DNA from: Gossypium raimondii
Taxonomy: Eukaryota; Streptophyta; Magnoliopsida; Malvales; Malvaceae
Assembly: GCF_025698545.1 (NCBI RefSeq)
Contig: NC_068571.1
Span: forward strand, 37,481,733 to 37,545,732
Reading direction: 5' to 3'
Length of the DNA: 64,000 nucleotides
Shown: one piece after another, positions 1 to 11,021 of the stretch
Position numbering within the stretch: the first letter of the stretch is position 1
How the letters are laid out: each line of letters opens with the position of its first letter
Notes under the pieces: generated by a model
Database searches by the model: none
Seen by the model: the letters and a program-made list of their open reading frames with translations, nothing else
Told to the model about the DNA's origin: nothing
Translations under genes and position numbers: made by a program

Positions 1-426
1 TCTGAGATCAGCTCTCACAGTTTAATTCTTCAAGAGCCTTACGAATGAGAAGAATTCGGCTCAAGTCAACAATTATACATGCCGTTTAAACCAAATCACT
101 AATTCTTTTGATGTCACCCAACTGTACCCAATCAAATCATGCCAACTTGTTCTTCGATAAAATAAAACAGATTGAATTATTTTACCAACAGTGTACTGCT
201 CTAAGCATCGAACCAGAGGCCATCTCAAAACAATACTAATGAGACAATCCTATTTTTCTCATAAATGGGAGAAACAGCAAATATCAAAATGAAAAGCAAA
301 GAACAATGTACGAAATTGCTAAAGGAAATTTTACTAAAAAGAAAAAATAATAAAATACTTAAAATAATGATACATTTTTTTATACAATACCTAAAATTAT
401 CTATAATTATTCCTCAACACTTAAAT
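1..426. other. AT-rich flank, no gene seen
   Basis: No convincing coding region, RNA gene or repeat boundary is seen here. The short open frame near 265-534 is lysine-rich low-complexity sequence and runs across the start of the solo LTR, so it is not a gene. This is the target-site side of the LTR insertion that begins at 432. Confidence 0.5.
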
Positions 427-783
427 AGAAGTGTAGAAGCCCAAATTTGCGGGCCTATTAGAGAAAATAAAACCAAACAGTCCCAGTCCATTACAAAACC
501 CAATACACTCAAACTCAAATTCAAGCCCAACTAAACCCTAAGCAGCCCGGTGGCCCAAAACCTTAAAAACTTTTAGAATGACCAGAAACCCTAGGGTTTC
601 TGGCGCCGCTCGCGCCGCTCGAGGTGTTTCAGCCAATATCTGCTCCTCTGTCACCCTCCTTTCACCAAAATAGCAAGTTGACCTTGCTATGTACCTGGAA
701 ACAGAGTAGAAAGGAAGACAAAAGGACGAGCAATAGAGATAATAACAGAAACAAAATAACAGTGATAGCAATGTAATCGTGGC

Positions 784-791
784 TATAAAAG
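784..791 (+). promoter_or_regulatory. TATA box inside the solo LTR
   Basis: TATAAAAG sits within the short palindrome GTGGCTATAAAAGCCAC, about 350 bases into the plus-oriented LTR. This is where an LTR promoter is expected. Activity is inferred, not shown. Confidence 0.45.
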
Positions 792-1961
792 CCACGAAAA
801 TATCAATGTAATGGGGGGGCTTCAATCTTTCTTTCTAAAAAACGCATATCAGAATCAGAAATTAAGGGAAATAAAAGAGGTTGTTGTTTCTTATTCTTTT
901 TTTCGATTCTATTTTTTATTTTATTTTATCGTTTTACAAATCTTTAAAAAAAACTATTAATCAAAAAGAATAAGGGGGGGCTTACCGAACGCCTCGTGAT
1001 CGCGCCGTCGGAGGGCCGTTCTCCGTCGTCGGGACCGATTTCGGGGAGGGATTGTGAGCCCCAGTCCCGGCGCTCGTGGGGGTTCAAGGACCCGACTCTC
1101 AAGTCGCCTGGAGGCAGGGCTTTTAAAAACCCTTTTGCTGCGCTTCTTTGGCCGCCGATTTGGTGGCGGTACGGCGGACAGACGGTCGGCGGTGAGAGCC
1201 CAACCGTTGGAAGGCATAGGGAAGCTTTGAGAGCTTTCTGCAGTTTTTTTTGTGTGGGAGGGGGAAAAATAAAAAAAATTAAAAAAGGTGCTTTTATAGC
1301 GATAATAAACGGCTGCGTTTGGCCCTTAGGATCCGCACGCGACCCGACCCGTTCCAGGGGATCCGCGTGTTTCCGTTCAATGGGCTATTTGCAACCCAGG
1401 TCCTCCGCTTTTATGCTTGTCTTCAATTTAATCCTTTCACCCTTTCGTTGGCATTTATTAATTTGGCCCCGCAGTTTTTGCGTTTATTTCAATTCGGTCC
1501 TGAATGAAATGACGCGCTAGAAGTTGGGGATATTCTCCCAATCGGTCCCTTGCTCTTGCAGCGCATTTTATTGTGGTCCATGGGAGCCCTTTTCTGTTTA
1601 TTTGCACTTTAGACCCCATGTTTTGTTTCTAAATTCAGTTTAGTCGATTTGTTTATTTATTTTAGTTATTTTATTAATAATGTTAATAAATTTGATGCTA
1701 TCATGGTTATTATTATGTGTATTACTGTTGTTATATGTTATTTATATTAACTTACTTAAATATCAAAGATATTTGTTTTTATATTGATATTACTATATTT
1801 ATATTATATTATTTATATCTTTCTTATTTTTCAAACTTCGTTACATGTGTGTAATGAATATATCTATATACATAGATTTTTTTACTCGTTTATATACATA
1901 CATACATATTTATCTTTGGTTTTATGCTTCTAAAATACATATGTACATATTTACATTGTTT

Positions 1962-1964
<3 letters not shown>

Positions 1965-2000
<36 letters not shown>
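1965..2000. repeat. (TA)18 microsatellite
   Basis: An uninterrupted TA dinucleotide run of about 36 bases lies inside the solo LTR. It is likely length-polymorphic. Confidence 0.9.
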
Positions 2001-2001
<1 letters not shown>

Positions 2002-3064
2002 TTTTATATTTTATAATTTTAATCATTTTGTTATTTACTTATTTATTTAAGTTCTCATGATTATTTTAAGAGAATGTTTTATTTTTATTTGCTTATACAT
2101 TTGTTATTTTGTGAGTTGTTGGTTTGTTCTTTTATTTATTTTATTTTGATTGTTATTGCTCGTATTATTTTTTTATATACTTTTGTATTCATTATGGTTT
2201 TGCCATGCATATCAACAATGTAATTTGTTTTCACATTCTCTTATTATGACTTGGTGTTTCGTTTTACTCAATATGTCAAAACTTGTTTTAAATAAATGGC
2301 ATTTCGTGTTTAGATTCGAGAAAGTGGTACCCTAACTACTGGGTTTCGACTTTCACGATAAATCTAAAGACACGAATCTTTTCAAACTCAAGTTTTTTTA
2401 GCCGGGAGTTAAGAAAAGATCGTGTCCTAACTTACTGGGCATGATCCCTTTTCTAAACCCGAGATAATTAAATATCTTTTTAAATAAGTAAATTTTTGGC
2501 ATTTATTCACATATCGGGAATTCGATACATCGTGTCCTAACTTACTGGATATGATGTTTTCTTTCTCGAATAACGTGAAATATGCCCATGTTCCTAAAAA
2601 TTTCCAACATTTTAATACGAGGATCGTACTTTTAAAATTCTTCAAAGTTCTCAATTTTCGACACTAAGACACTAATTAATCAGCTAGGTACCAATTTTGG
2701 GCGCATTGAGGGTGCTAATCCTTCCTCGTGCGTAACCGACTCCCGAACCCGTTTTTTGAGTTTCGTAGACCAAAATCGTTGTTTTGATAAAAATTAAATC
2801 GTTTATTAAAAACAACTACTTTTCGAGGTGACCCGATCACACCTCACCAAAAAAGATTGGTGGCGACTCCCGTTTTTAGTTTTCATTTTCAAAACCCAAG
2901 TCGACCCCGCTTTCATCAAAAAAATGGTGTCAACAAGAAGTATAAAACACACTTGAGCACACTCAAATTCACATTCACTTACACCGGCTACAATCTTGAT
3001 GCCAATTGAGCTAATGTCGTATAACATTGATAATGGGTAGCTGTGTGTCCCCCTTTTTATGCCA

Positions 3065-4335
3065 ATGTCATAAATTAGTCCATATAGGTTAGATTAAAGA
3101 GCAAACTATAACCTACTAAAAATTACATCTATTTCTACTTTTAAGTGATGTTGTGACTAGTAGAGCAACCAAATAGTGATACATGATGTGCCATATGTAC
3201 CTCATATTGATGTGGCACATTTTACTACATCATAATATATTTAAAAATTAAAAAACTCAAAAATAAATAAATTTTTAAAAATTATTTAAAATACCACGTC
3301 CAAGATAAACCTAGACAAACTGGTTGCCTACGTTAAAACGAACTTAGACAAATAATTGTTCGGGTTTATCCTGGACATGGTTTTTAAAAACATTATAGAA
3401 AATTGTTTAAAAATAATTAAAATTTATAAGAAATGATTAAAAACATTATAGAAAATTATTTAAAACTAAAATTTATAAGAATTATTATTTTTGAAATTAT
3501 TGAAGATTATTAGTAACAGAATCAAACTCAAACGAGCCTAGACAACTATTTTGTTTAAATTCATTCTAGAGTTGTTTCTTAAATAATTATAAAATTATGC
3601 AAAATTATAGATAATTATTTAAAATTTATTAAGAATTATAAGAAATTAATAAAATTGGGCTCAACTTAATTAACTAAAAATATCAACTTGATTAAGAAAA
3701 TACATATGTGTATATGGGTATAATTGAATTCTTTAAACATGTTATATGTGGGTATACATATAGTTTTTATAACTTTTAAAATTTTCTATTATTATTTATA
3801 ATTTCTTATAATTCTTAAAAATTTTAAACAATTTTTGTAATTTTTTGATAATTATTTAAGAAATCACTCTAGACTAAACTTGAACAAATGATTCCTAGTT
3901 TTATTTGAGTTTGGACAACCATTTGTCCATAATCATGTTCGATGTTATTTTAATAATTTTAAATTTTTATAAATCTAAATAATTTTTAAAAATTCTCTTA
4001 TGTTTTGTTTTGTTTTTTTAAAAAATCATGTCTAGGATGAAATGAACCAAGACAACCATTTATCTAGGTTCATCCTGATGATATTTTAAATAATTATAAA
4101 ACTTATTTACTTTTACGACTCTAATTTTTTTTAAATATTATCATGTCAACATGAGGTACACGCAGCATGCCACGTGTTAGTGTTTGGTTCTTCTATCAGT
4201 CACATTAGCATTTAACAGTAGAAATGGATGAAATCTTTAACAAAAAGACCAGTTTGCTCTTTGATTTAATGTATAGGGGCTAATTTGCCTATTTATTTAG
4301 TAGAGGGGTAAAATGTAACCTGACTCTTAACACAG
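3065..4335. mobile_element. Non-autonomous inverted-repeat (MITE-like) element
   Basis: The left part (around 3070-3240) is an imperfect reverse complement of the right part (around 4140-4330). For example, AAATTAG..TTAGATTAAAGAGCAAACT on the left matches the inverse of AGTTTGCTCTTTGATTTAATGTATAGG on the right in pieces. The same termini recur in the small element at 25510-25772, so this is one dispersed family. The centre (3290-4080) is AT-rich and contains diverged inverted GGTTTATCCTGGACATGG-type segments. No transposase is seen and exact ends were not fixed. Confidence 0.5.
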
Positions 4336-4442
4336 GACATATGGATGGACCTATATAAAAAAATTTTGAAAAAAGTCAAACAATATTACTTAGCAACACA
4401 TATGAATGGAACTTTTAATGGAAAGGTCAATTTGCAGTTTTC

Positions 4443-4530
4443 CTAACGTATAAGGGTTAATTTGCCCATTTATTTTAGTAAAAGGTCTAACGTATAAGGG
4501 TTAATTTGCCCATTTATTTTAGTAAAAGGG
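4443..4530. repeat. 44-bp perfect tandem duplication
   Basis: Two 44-bp units, 4443-4486 and 4487-4530, differ only at the last base. The unit includes TAAGGGTTAATTTGCCC, which resembles the terminus of the MITE family at 3065-4335. It is probably a local slippage duplication at an old element end. Confidence 0.85.
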
Positions 4531-4691
4531 GCAAAATACAATCTATTAACGGGGCTTTCGTAGTACTTTTACCAACAATTGAAATTTTAATTGAAATGGT
4601 GAAGTTAAAGCTTTATAAACTTAACTTTTTTAGGTTCAAATCAATAATGTATGATTTTTTTTATAGAGTTTTTGTAATAATATTTGTTACT

Positions 4692-5095
4692 TTATAAATA
4701 GGCTTAATTCACGATTTAGCTCTTGAAGTATATTCATTTTTCCATTTTGGTATCTAAATTTTTTTATCCCCAATTTGGTACCTAAAGTATCAATTTCCTA
4801 TTTTTGGTCCATTTTGTAATGGACGTTAAAAAACCGTTAGGCAACTTTGGCCAATGAAAAAGCGCCACATGGCATGTTTTTGGCCAATGAAAAAATGCCA
4901 TATGGCAATTAGGTTTATTTAAAATAAAAACATTAAATTTGAATTAAAAATAGAAAATTATAATATTAAATATTTAAATATTGAAAAATAATTTTGACTT
5001 TGACCGAGCGTTGATTGGTGTTGAACGATGTTAATCGGTATTGATTGTCCATGTGACGCTATTAAAACACGCCACGTGCCCCTTTTTTTTAGTAT
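4692..5095. repeat. Dispersed AT-rich repeat with short internal duplication
   Basis: No coding potential. The segment TTGGCCAATGAAAAA followed by GCCA(C/T)ATGGCA occurs twice in a row (about 4846-4874 and 4879-4906). The leading phrase about a constant level (GATTTAGCTCTTGAAGTA ... TTTGGTACCTAAAGTAT) looks like a diverged interspersed repeat. Its class is not identified. Confidence 0.35.
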
Positions 5096-5199
5096 TATAC
5101 ATAGAATATTTATTAAAAATATAAAAAACCATATATAATATATAAAAATTTTAAACTAAAGTTTGAAAATGAAATTTTGTATCTAAGAGGCAAACCTCA

Positions 5200-5800
5200 A
5201 TAAAAGGTTCTCAGCTTAGCAATAAAAGATACAACTCAATACATGACTAAAAAATTCTCTGGAGTAAAGTTTCTCTCCAAAAGTTTTCCTTCAAAAACTT
5301 TCAAAAATTTAAATTTTTGTGTTAAAAATTTTAAATTCAAAACAGATCAAATAAGTTTTTAAAAACTTTAAAATTTAAATTTAAATCATATTTTTACTTC
5401 CATCCATCCTCCGATCCTCAAGCCAAACAATTGCAAAAAAATTTTCAAGCCAAATTGGTTGCCAGCGCATTGTTGGCTTAGGCCAAAACTAAAAAAAAAA
5501 AAATACAAAAAGCTTATTGCTGAAATGCTCAACTCAATGGATTCTAACACAGAAGATGAGAAATCCTCAACATCTTTAATTAAAATTGTGGATCTTGCAT
5601 ATGACACCATAATAGTGATAATCACCAAAACTAAAAAGAAAGAAATTTAATAAAAGAAGAAGAAGAAGAAAATAATTATTTTGAAATAATTGTCTACAAC
5701 CTTCCAAGATTCTCTGCATACCTGAAGAGATTGTTCCAAGAGAAGACAAGAAAGCCAAATAGTAAAGATCCCCTAGAAGACTAAAAATGGAGATGAATTG
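5200..5800 (+). repeat. Diverged retroelement-like leader repeat, copy 1
   Basis: This shares a motif order with 15760-16110: an AATAAAAGA-type segment, then TTTCAAAAATT runs, then ACTTCCATCCATCCT. A purine-rich stretch (GAAGAAGAAGAAGAA at about 5659) follows. A 63-residue open frame (5459-5650) is lysine-rich, with no recognised domain. The two copies suggest an old dispersed element such as an LTR or leader region. The class is unknown. Confidence 0.3.
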
Positions 5801-7079
5801 TAACAGCTCGTCTGACGAAATTCTAATATTCGGTTACTGTTTATTGAGATATGGTGCTTCGAGTGAATTACAAGGGAGTAAGGTATTAGATATGACCAAG
5901 TATAAGATTCTGTGAATACGCTAATCAGCAAATTCTGTGTTTTGACGAGCTCGGTGGTTTAGCGAACTCTCTTGTGAAGTATATGCCACGCCACTGGGTT
6001 AGATGTTTTTGTTAAAGTTTGTAGTTTAATAGAACTGGTACCATTTGGTAAGACTATTTAGTTAGTCAAACAAGATCTGGTTAGAACGGAACTAAGTTAC
6101 TGTAGTTGATAAGACTAGAATTTATTATGAGAGTACTTATTACGAGAAACGAGGAAGGGTTAGTCTGATGATTTGACTTTTCCACTAAACCTAGTTTTCA
6201 TGTTAAGATGTATAAGTAGTGACTTCTTGAATAATCTTATCATCTTCTTGGCATTCATCCTCTTTCAAAATTTTCTCTACACTCGCTCTTTCTGAAAACC
6301 TAAGATCGAAAATCTACTTGAATTGGGTTCACTATACTCAGTCAACTCCTTCGCTTGTTTTAGCTCCTTGGTAATTATCGATGAACCCTAGGTTATTTTC
6401 ATGGTTATTTACGTAATATTAGCACTATATATGTTAGTGTAAGGAAAGAAACTTCCTGATTCTAGGTTTTATGGAAACGTTTCTTGCAAACATGTTTAGT
6501 GAAAGCTCGATAAAGCAAATCGAAAAAGCCAAGAGGGGGGTGAACTGGCCTTTAAAAATTTTGGTGGAAGCAAAGGCATGAATGAAACAAAGAACACAAA
6601 GAATTTAGAGTAGTTTGGCCCCAATTGCCTACTCCACTACCTTGGCTTTCCACAACTAAAGATTTTTCCCAAATTCACTAATTTGTTCAACCTTTGAGGA
6701 TAATGTTTAACCTTACAACTCCTTAAGATTTCTACCCCAAGTCTTAAGTTTTAAAACCTCTCAAAGAGATACAAATGAGAAAACAAAAAAACAATCCTTA
6801 CAAAATAAAGTTGTTTGCAAATTGAAGCACAAATACAATGAAGTACACTTGAGCAAAATAAAAGAGATAAGCCTCGGTGTATGTAAGAAGAATATGAAAA
6901 TTTAAGTTCTAAGATTGTTTGATTGATGATTTTTGCTTAAAGTACTTTCTTGGATGTTGTATGACTTTAAAAGATGGTACTTATACCCCCTAATAGATTT
7001 CCAACCATTGAGGATGTTGGAGAAGTTAATATGCCCGTTAGAGATGTAAAACCAAAGCATTTATTTCACCTGCAACTTC
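5801..7079. other. Noncoding repeat-derived sequence
   Basis: TGTAACAGCTCGTC at 5799 resembles the start of a Gypsy LTR, but no matching end or target duplication was found. From about 6520 the phrases AAGAGGGGGGTGAACTGG and GCCTACTCCACTACC resemble segments common in plant retroelements. No gene is supported. Confidence 0.3.
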
Positions 7080-7400
7080 GAGTATCGATACCTACAAAAA
7101 GGGTATCGATATTTTTTGTTATAAATGCTAATTCAGTGACCGTTGGAATGAAATAATCGATACTTTAAAAAAAATTATCGATACTTCCTGAAATAGGTAT
7201 CGATACGGATTGATACCTTATAGGGTTTATAAGAAACAAAATACAATTGTGGTATCGTTTTTTAAAAGGTATCGATTATTTCAAAAAGTATAGATATCAA
7301 AAATATGGTATCGATAATTTTTAAGATTTTGACAAAATGCCTTTTTGGTCCCAATTTTACTAAGGGTATCGATTATTTTCAAAAATTATCGATACTTCTT
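7080..7400. repeat. Cluster of TATCGATA palindromes
   Basis: About nine copies of the palindromic core ATCGAT, in (G)TATCGATA(C) or near-matches, occur within about 320 bases (for example near 7083, 7103, 7157, 7178, 7199, 7268, 7310, 7367 and 7388). They are separated by AT-rich spacers. This is part of the sequence into which the CACTA element at 7539 inserted. Function is unknown. Confidence 0.6.
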
Positions 7401-7558
7401 GGCCTGGAGCAATTCTGACTTGTTTGAAAATCATTTTGATGTGCTAAAATGATTTTAACTTAATTGAGATCATTTTACTTGGTTAAAAACATTTTCACTT
7501 GGTTTTAAAATTGTTTCAAAATTTTCTAAGAGTTTATTCACTACACCAAAACAGGCTT

Positions 7559-7905
7559 TTAACAGCGTTTTTAGTGGCATTTGGATAAAAAACGCCACTA
7601 AAAATCAAGCATTACAGGCGCTTTTACAAAAACACCACTAAAGATCGAGTATTAGCGGCGCTTTTTTAAAAAACGCCGCTAAAAATGAGCATTAGCGGCG
7701 TTTTCCAAAAAGCACCACAAAAAAACCTAAGTCCAACGACGTCGTTTTCTGAGTTTTTTAGGCATTAGCGGCGTTTTTGAAGAAGCGCCGCTAATGCTCA
7801 GGGCTTTAGCGGCGTTTTTAAAGAAGCGCCGCTAAGAAGCGCCGCTAATGCTCAGGGTTTAGCGGCGTTTTTGAAAAAGCGCCGCTAATGCTCAGGCTTT
7901 AGCAT
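7559..7905. repeat. Left subterminal repeat array of the CACTA element
   Basis: About eight modules alternate the forms TTAGCGGCGTTTTT and AAGCGCCGCTAA, spaced 20-45 bases. Several carry the linker TGCTCAGGG. Each pair is a self-complementary hairpin. In En/Spm elements such subterminal repeats bind the element's own DNA-binding protein; that role here is inferred. Confidence 0.8.
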
Positions 7906-8602
7906 ATTAAATAATTTTTGGGTTTTTTAAAGTTTTTTGAGTATATTACTGAGTGTTTTTTAATTTACATATTAAATAATTTTTTATATAATTGTAAAAG
8001 AGATTTATTACTGTAGTTTAAGGTTTTTGGTTTAGGGTATATGGATTAGAGTTTAAGGTATAAGGGTTACTATTTTAAGGTTTTTGCAGATTTTTGTTAG
8101 TGGTTTGGATCCTAGTATTTCTGGATATTTTGTTGTTGGTGGTTAGAGATTTTTGTTGCTTGATAGAAATGTGTTTAACTCTGGATATTTTCATCATTTC
8201 AGGCAAGAATGATAGATTTTTATTATGGTCTGATTATGTTTTTAGTCACTCTGTTATCATTTGATTTTAATTTAGTATAATTTGGTTTCTTTAATTTTAT
8301 AATATTGACGTGAATTTAAAAAAAAAAGGTAGATAGGTGAATTTATTATTCGTTAGGATTGATTGGAATTTTAGGTGTTCATTTGTAAAAGTTTCATAAC
8401 TTGTGTGTTATGTTGTTTCAGAAACTGAATATGACCCATGGTTTTGCTTGGCACTTTTCCATTTAAAATTATCTTTAACACCTTACTATTTTCTTCTTCC
8501 TATGGATACCATTACAGCTTGTAGTTGAATGTTTCTTTTAGGTATTTCTGCCTCCAATTCGCCTTCTGTTAATTTGTTTATTGAATTTTTTAAAATTATT
8601 AG

Positions 8603-8793
8603 GTTTGGACATTGGTGCTAGGGAGAAGCAAGGAAATCCTAAAGTTGATGATGGATTCAAGGCTCCAAAAGAAAAAATCACTTGCATTGCGGCATCTGTT
8701 GATGTGGATGAGGAGTTTGAATCTTCTGGAGTTGAAGAAACTAGGAGTAGTATTGTTACAACTAGGAGTTTGAATCTTTTGAAATATCTTTAA
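8603..8793 (+). pseudogene. Captured exon fragment, origin not identified
   Basis: After an acceptor-like TTATTAG there is an open frame of about 63 residues beginning LDIGAREKQGNPKVDD and continuing through an acidic EEFESSGVEE stretch to a stop at 8791-8793. Composition is that of a real hydrophilic protein, unlike the surrounding AT-rich DNA. I do not recognise the parent gene. It lies inside the CACTA element and is probably a captured exon. Confidence 0.45.
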
Positions 8794-8845
8794 GATTAAG
8801 GAACTATACTAAATACGGTCACAAAACTTATGGAGGACAGTTATA

Positions 8846-8955
8846 AGGGTTGGGGTTTAAGGGTTAGGGGTTAGGGGTTAGGGATTAAGGGTTTACGGTT
8901 TATGTTTTACGATTTAGGATTTAGCGGATAGAGGTTAGGGGTTTAGGGTTTACAT
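8846..8955. repeat. Degenerate telomere-like TTTAGGG tract
   Basis: Variants such as GGGTTTAAGGGTTAGGGG and GGTTTAGGGTTTAC recur for about 110 bases. They resemble the plant telomere repeat TTTAGGG but are not in perfect register. The tract lies inside the CACTA element, so it is more likely simple-sequence drift than a telomeric relic. Confidence 0.5.
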
Positions 8956-10069
8956 TAATTAGTGTTTTTTAATTTATATATTAAATAATTTATTACATAA
9001 TTGTAAAGAGATAATATTAATTTTAATATATTAAAATTATGATTATAGTTTAAATTATTTAAGAGCTTAATAGATAAACTTTATATATATTAGTGGTTTA
9101 GGACTTAAGGTTTACTTGAGATTTGTTAAATGATAAAATTCATACAATTAATTAATGCTTTTATATTTAAAAATATTTAATCTAAACCATTTGATATATT
9201 TAAATATTAGATTTAACAAAAACATTGAGAAATAAATTAAAAAAAGTAATGATTGATATGGATAGGTAACTATATATTTTGGATAGGACCAAATTATAAC
9301 AAATAAAATGAAATACAAAACTAAAATCATTTCACATAGCATAATAGTTATATTTTAGTTAGAATAAATATCTCTAATAAAATGGAGATTAAATCGGAAA
9401 AGAATAATATAAAATCGTGATTAACATTTCAATCTTTAATAGAAATCGTGATTAACATTGGATAATTCTAACTTAATAATTAATTGCAACCATTTAATCA
9501 TTTTTTTCTTATTAAAATATACGATATTTATTTTGAAAGTAATTGATTTTTTTTATAAAAATCCAATTTATAAAAAATAGTAATAAAAAATGTTTTATAA
9601 AATCACTTAACTAAAAAATTTTAGTAGACAAAATATAAGATTTTTAGCAGAGCAAAACGGCATCGTTTTGTTTAAAATAAAATAATTTTTTGTGGTTTTT
9701 ATTAAAAACGCCGCAATAGATAAGCAATAGGGCATTTTTGTGAAAAACGCCGTGAAAAGTAATTAAAATCCCGCTCACTCCCAAAAATTAATTTTTGGTT
9801 ACCCGCTCATTACTCCCTCTTCTTCTCATCTCAGTCGTGCGCCCTAAATCCCCAAAGAAAAGTTTGTTTGTCTTCAGCTGAAATCCCCCAAATTTCCCAT
9901 TTCCAACAACACCAGTCAATACACCTACACCAATCACACTTTTTTTTCCTTTTCATTTCACTGCACTGAATTCACTCACCATAGCTACTCCTTTTCTCTC
10001 GATCTGTTAGGGGTTCTTTTAATTTTAGGCTTTCAATACAGTTTCCTTTTAATTTTACTGGTGATTTCT

Positions 10070-10159
10070 ATGGTGACGGAAACCCTAGATGAGAAGAAAT
10101 CGGAGGAAGAGGAGTTGAAAGATAAAGGAAACGAAGAGGGGAGTAAGGTTGTTCGCTGA
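10070..10159 (+). pseudogene. Captured 5' gene end (small ORF, unidentified)
   Basis: ATG at 10070 opens a 29-residue charged frame (starts MVTETLDEKKSEEEE) ending TGA at 10157-10159. The preceding 250 bases look like a plant 5' UTR, being pyrimidine-rich with TCTTCTTCTC and CAAATCCCC-type stretches and a promoter-proximal feel. It may be the first exon of a captured gene, possibly giving the element its own transcription start. Parent gene is not recognised. Confidence 0.35.
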
Positions 10160-10385
10160 AATAAAGAGATAAAAAAAAAAGGTTGAAGAAGGTGAAGAAT
10201 CTCTGTTTCAGTTTCTTTTTCTGTCTTTGGTTTAAAAAAATCTTTTTTCTTCTTCTTCTTTTTTTGTCGTGTAAATACCCGTATTGCCATAAATCATGTT
10301 TGTTTGCAAATTTGTAATATGACTTTAGGGACTGTTAATGTTATGTAAATTCTTATCCAATACTTTTTCTTGGGTAATGTTTTAG

Positions 10386-10551
10386 GGTTTATTAAATTCC
10401 TGGGGCCTTACTATATGCTGCTTATTACAAAACGAAGACGGATTGGAGCACTTTTCAGACACAATGTATATGCAGTTTCGAAAAGTGAGATGATTCCCCT
10501 CCCAAATTCATCTGTTAACCCAAGCATTGCGGACTTTAGGAAAGAGAACAG
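10386..10551 (+). pseudogene. Captured exon of a SAC-domain phosphoinositide phosphatase
   Basis: The frame reads GFIKFLGPYYMLLITKRR, then AVSKSEMIPLPNSSV, to KENR. This is the hallmark N-terminal segment of the SAC domain in plant SAC1-SAC5-type phosphoinositide phosphatases. The exon is bounded by an acceptor (TTTTAG at 10385) and a donor (CAG/GT at 10551-10553). The catalytic CX5R(T/S) motif of SAC enzymes is not in this exon and was not found nearby, so the fragment cannot encode an active phosphatase. It lies inside the CACTA element, upstream of the TOC1 fragment and in the same orientation. Capture, rather than an in-place gene, is inferred from the absence of other SAC exons. Confidence 0.75.
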
Positions 10552-11021
10552 GTCTTCTTCTATTCTGTTAAAGAACTTCGTCTACTGCTAGATTTGATTT
10601 CATTCTTCTAATATAGCATGCTGTGATTTTACTTATGTTTTATGCTTGAGACCAAGGCCTCCTATCTACCCGCTTTTCCTTGATTAGCAGGGGCAGAACA
10701 AGAGAGTAATTCTGGTTAGTTGCGTTTGCATGCTAGAATTCGTTCTAGTTATTTAGTGAAGCACTCCTTTTTTGTGATGTAATAATATGAAAACACCTTA
10801 ATGTCTTCTAGTATAGCATGTTATAATCCGTGTGCTTAAGATCAAGACTCTTCTCTTCCTGCATTATCTTGATTAGCAGATGCCAAACATTACAGTGAAC
10901 TTGGTTTAATTGCATGCTAGAATTCCTTCCAGTTATTTAGTTAAGCACTCCTTTCTTGCGATGTAATAATATGAAAATATAGTTTGAATTTTGATTGCCA
11001 CCACAACCTTAATGTCTACAA

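Larger units (their letters stand above)
432..2935 (+). mobile_element. Solo LTR of a Gypsy-type retrotransposon
   Basis: A 2504-bp block starts with TG (TGTAGAAGCCC) and ends with CA (GGTGTCAACA). It is flanked by a perfect 5-bp direct duplication AGAAG at 427-431 and 2936-2940, the signature of LTR integration. No internal coding domain lies inside and no second LTR is found, so it looks like the product of LTR-LTR recombination. Its last 600 bases (for example GGTACCAATTTTGGGCGC and the GTCGACCCCG segment) match, in inverse orientation, the outer ends of the LTRs at 42406 and 56892. It therefore belongs to the same broad family, on the plus strand. Family placement is by eye. Confidence 0.85.

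Noticed and set aside
538..1520. Open frames on both strands around 538-1520
   Set aside because: They lie inside the solo LTR, are Arg/Pro-rich because of GC-rich LTR sequence, and show no domain.
5200..5800. Endogenous pararetrovirus fragment
   Set aside because: The purine-rich and AATAAAAGA features are suggestive only. No movement protein, coat or RT motif is present.
7559..7905. Possible CRISPR-like array because of regular palindromic repeats
   Set aside because: Units are degenerate, spacers are not unique sequences of constant length, and the context is a eukaryotic CACTA transposon end.
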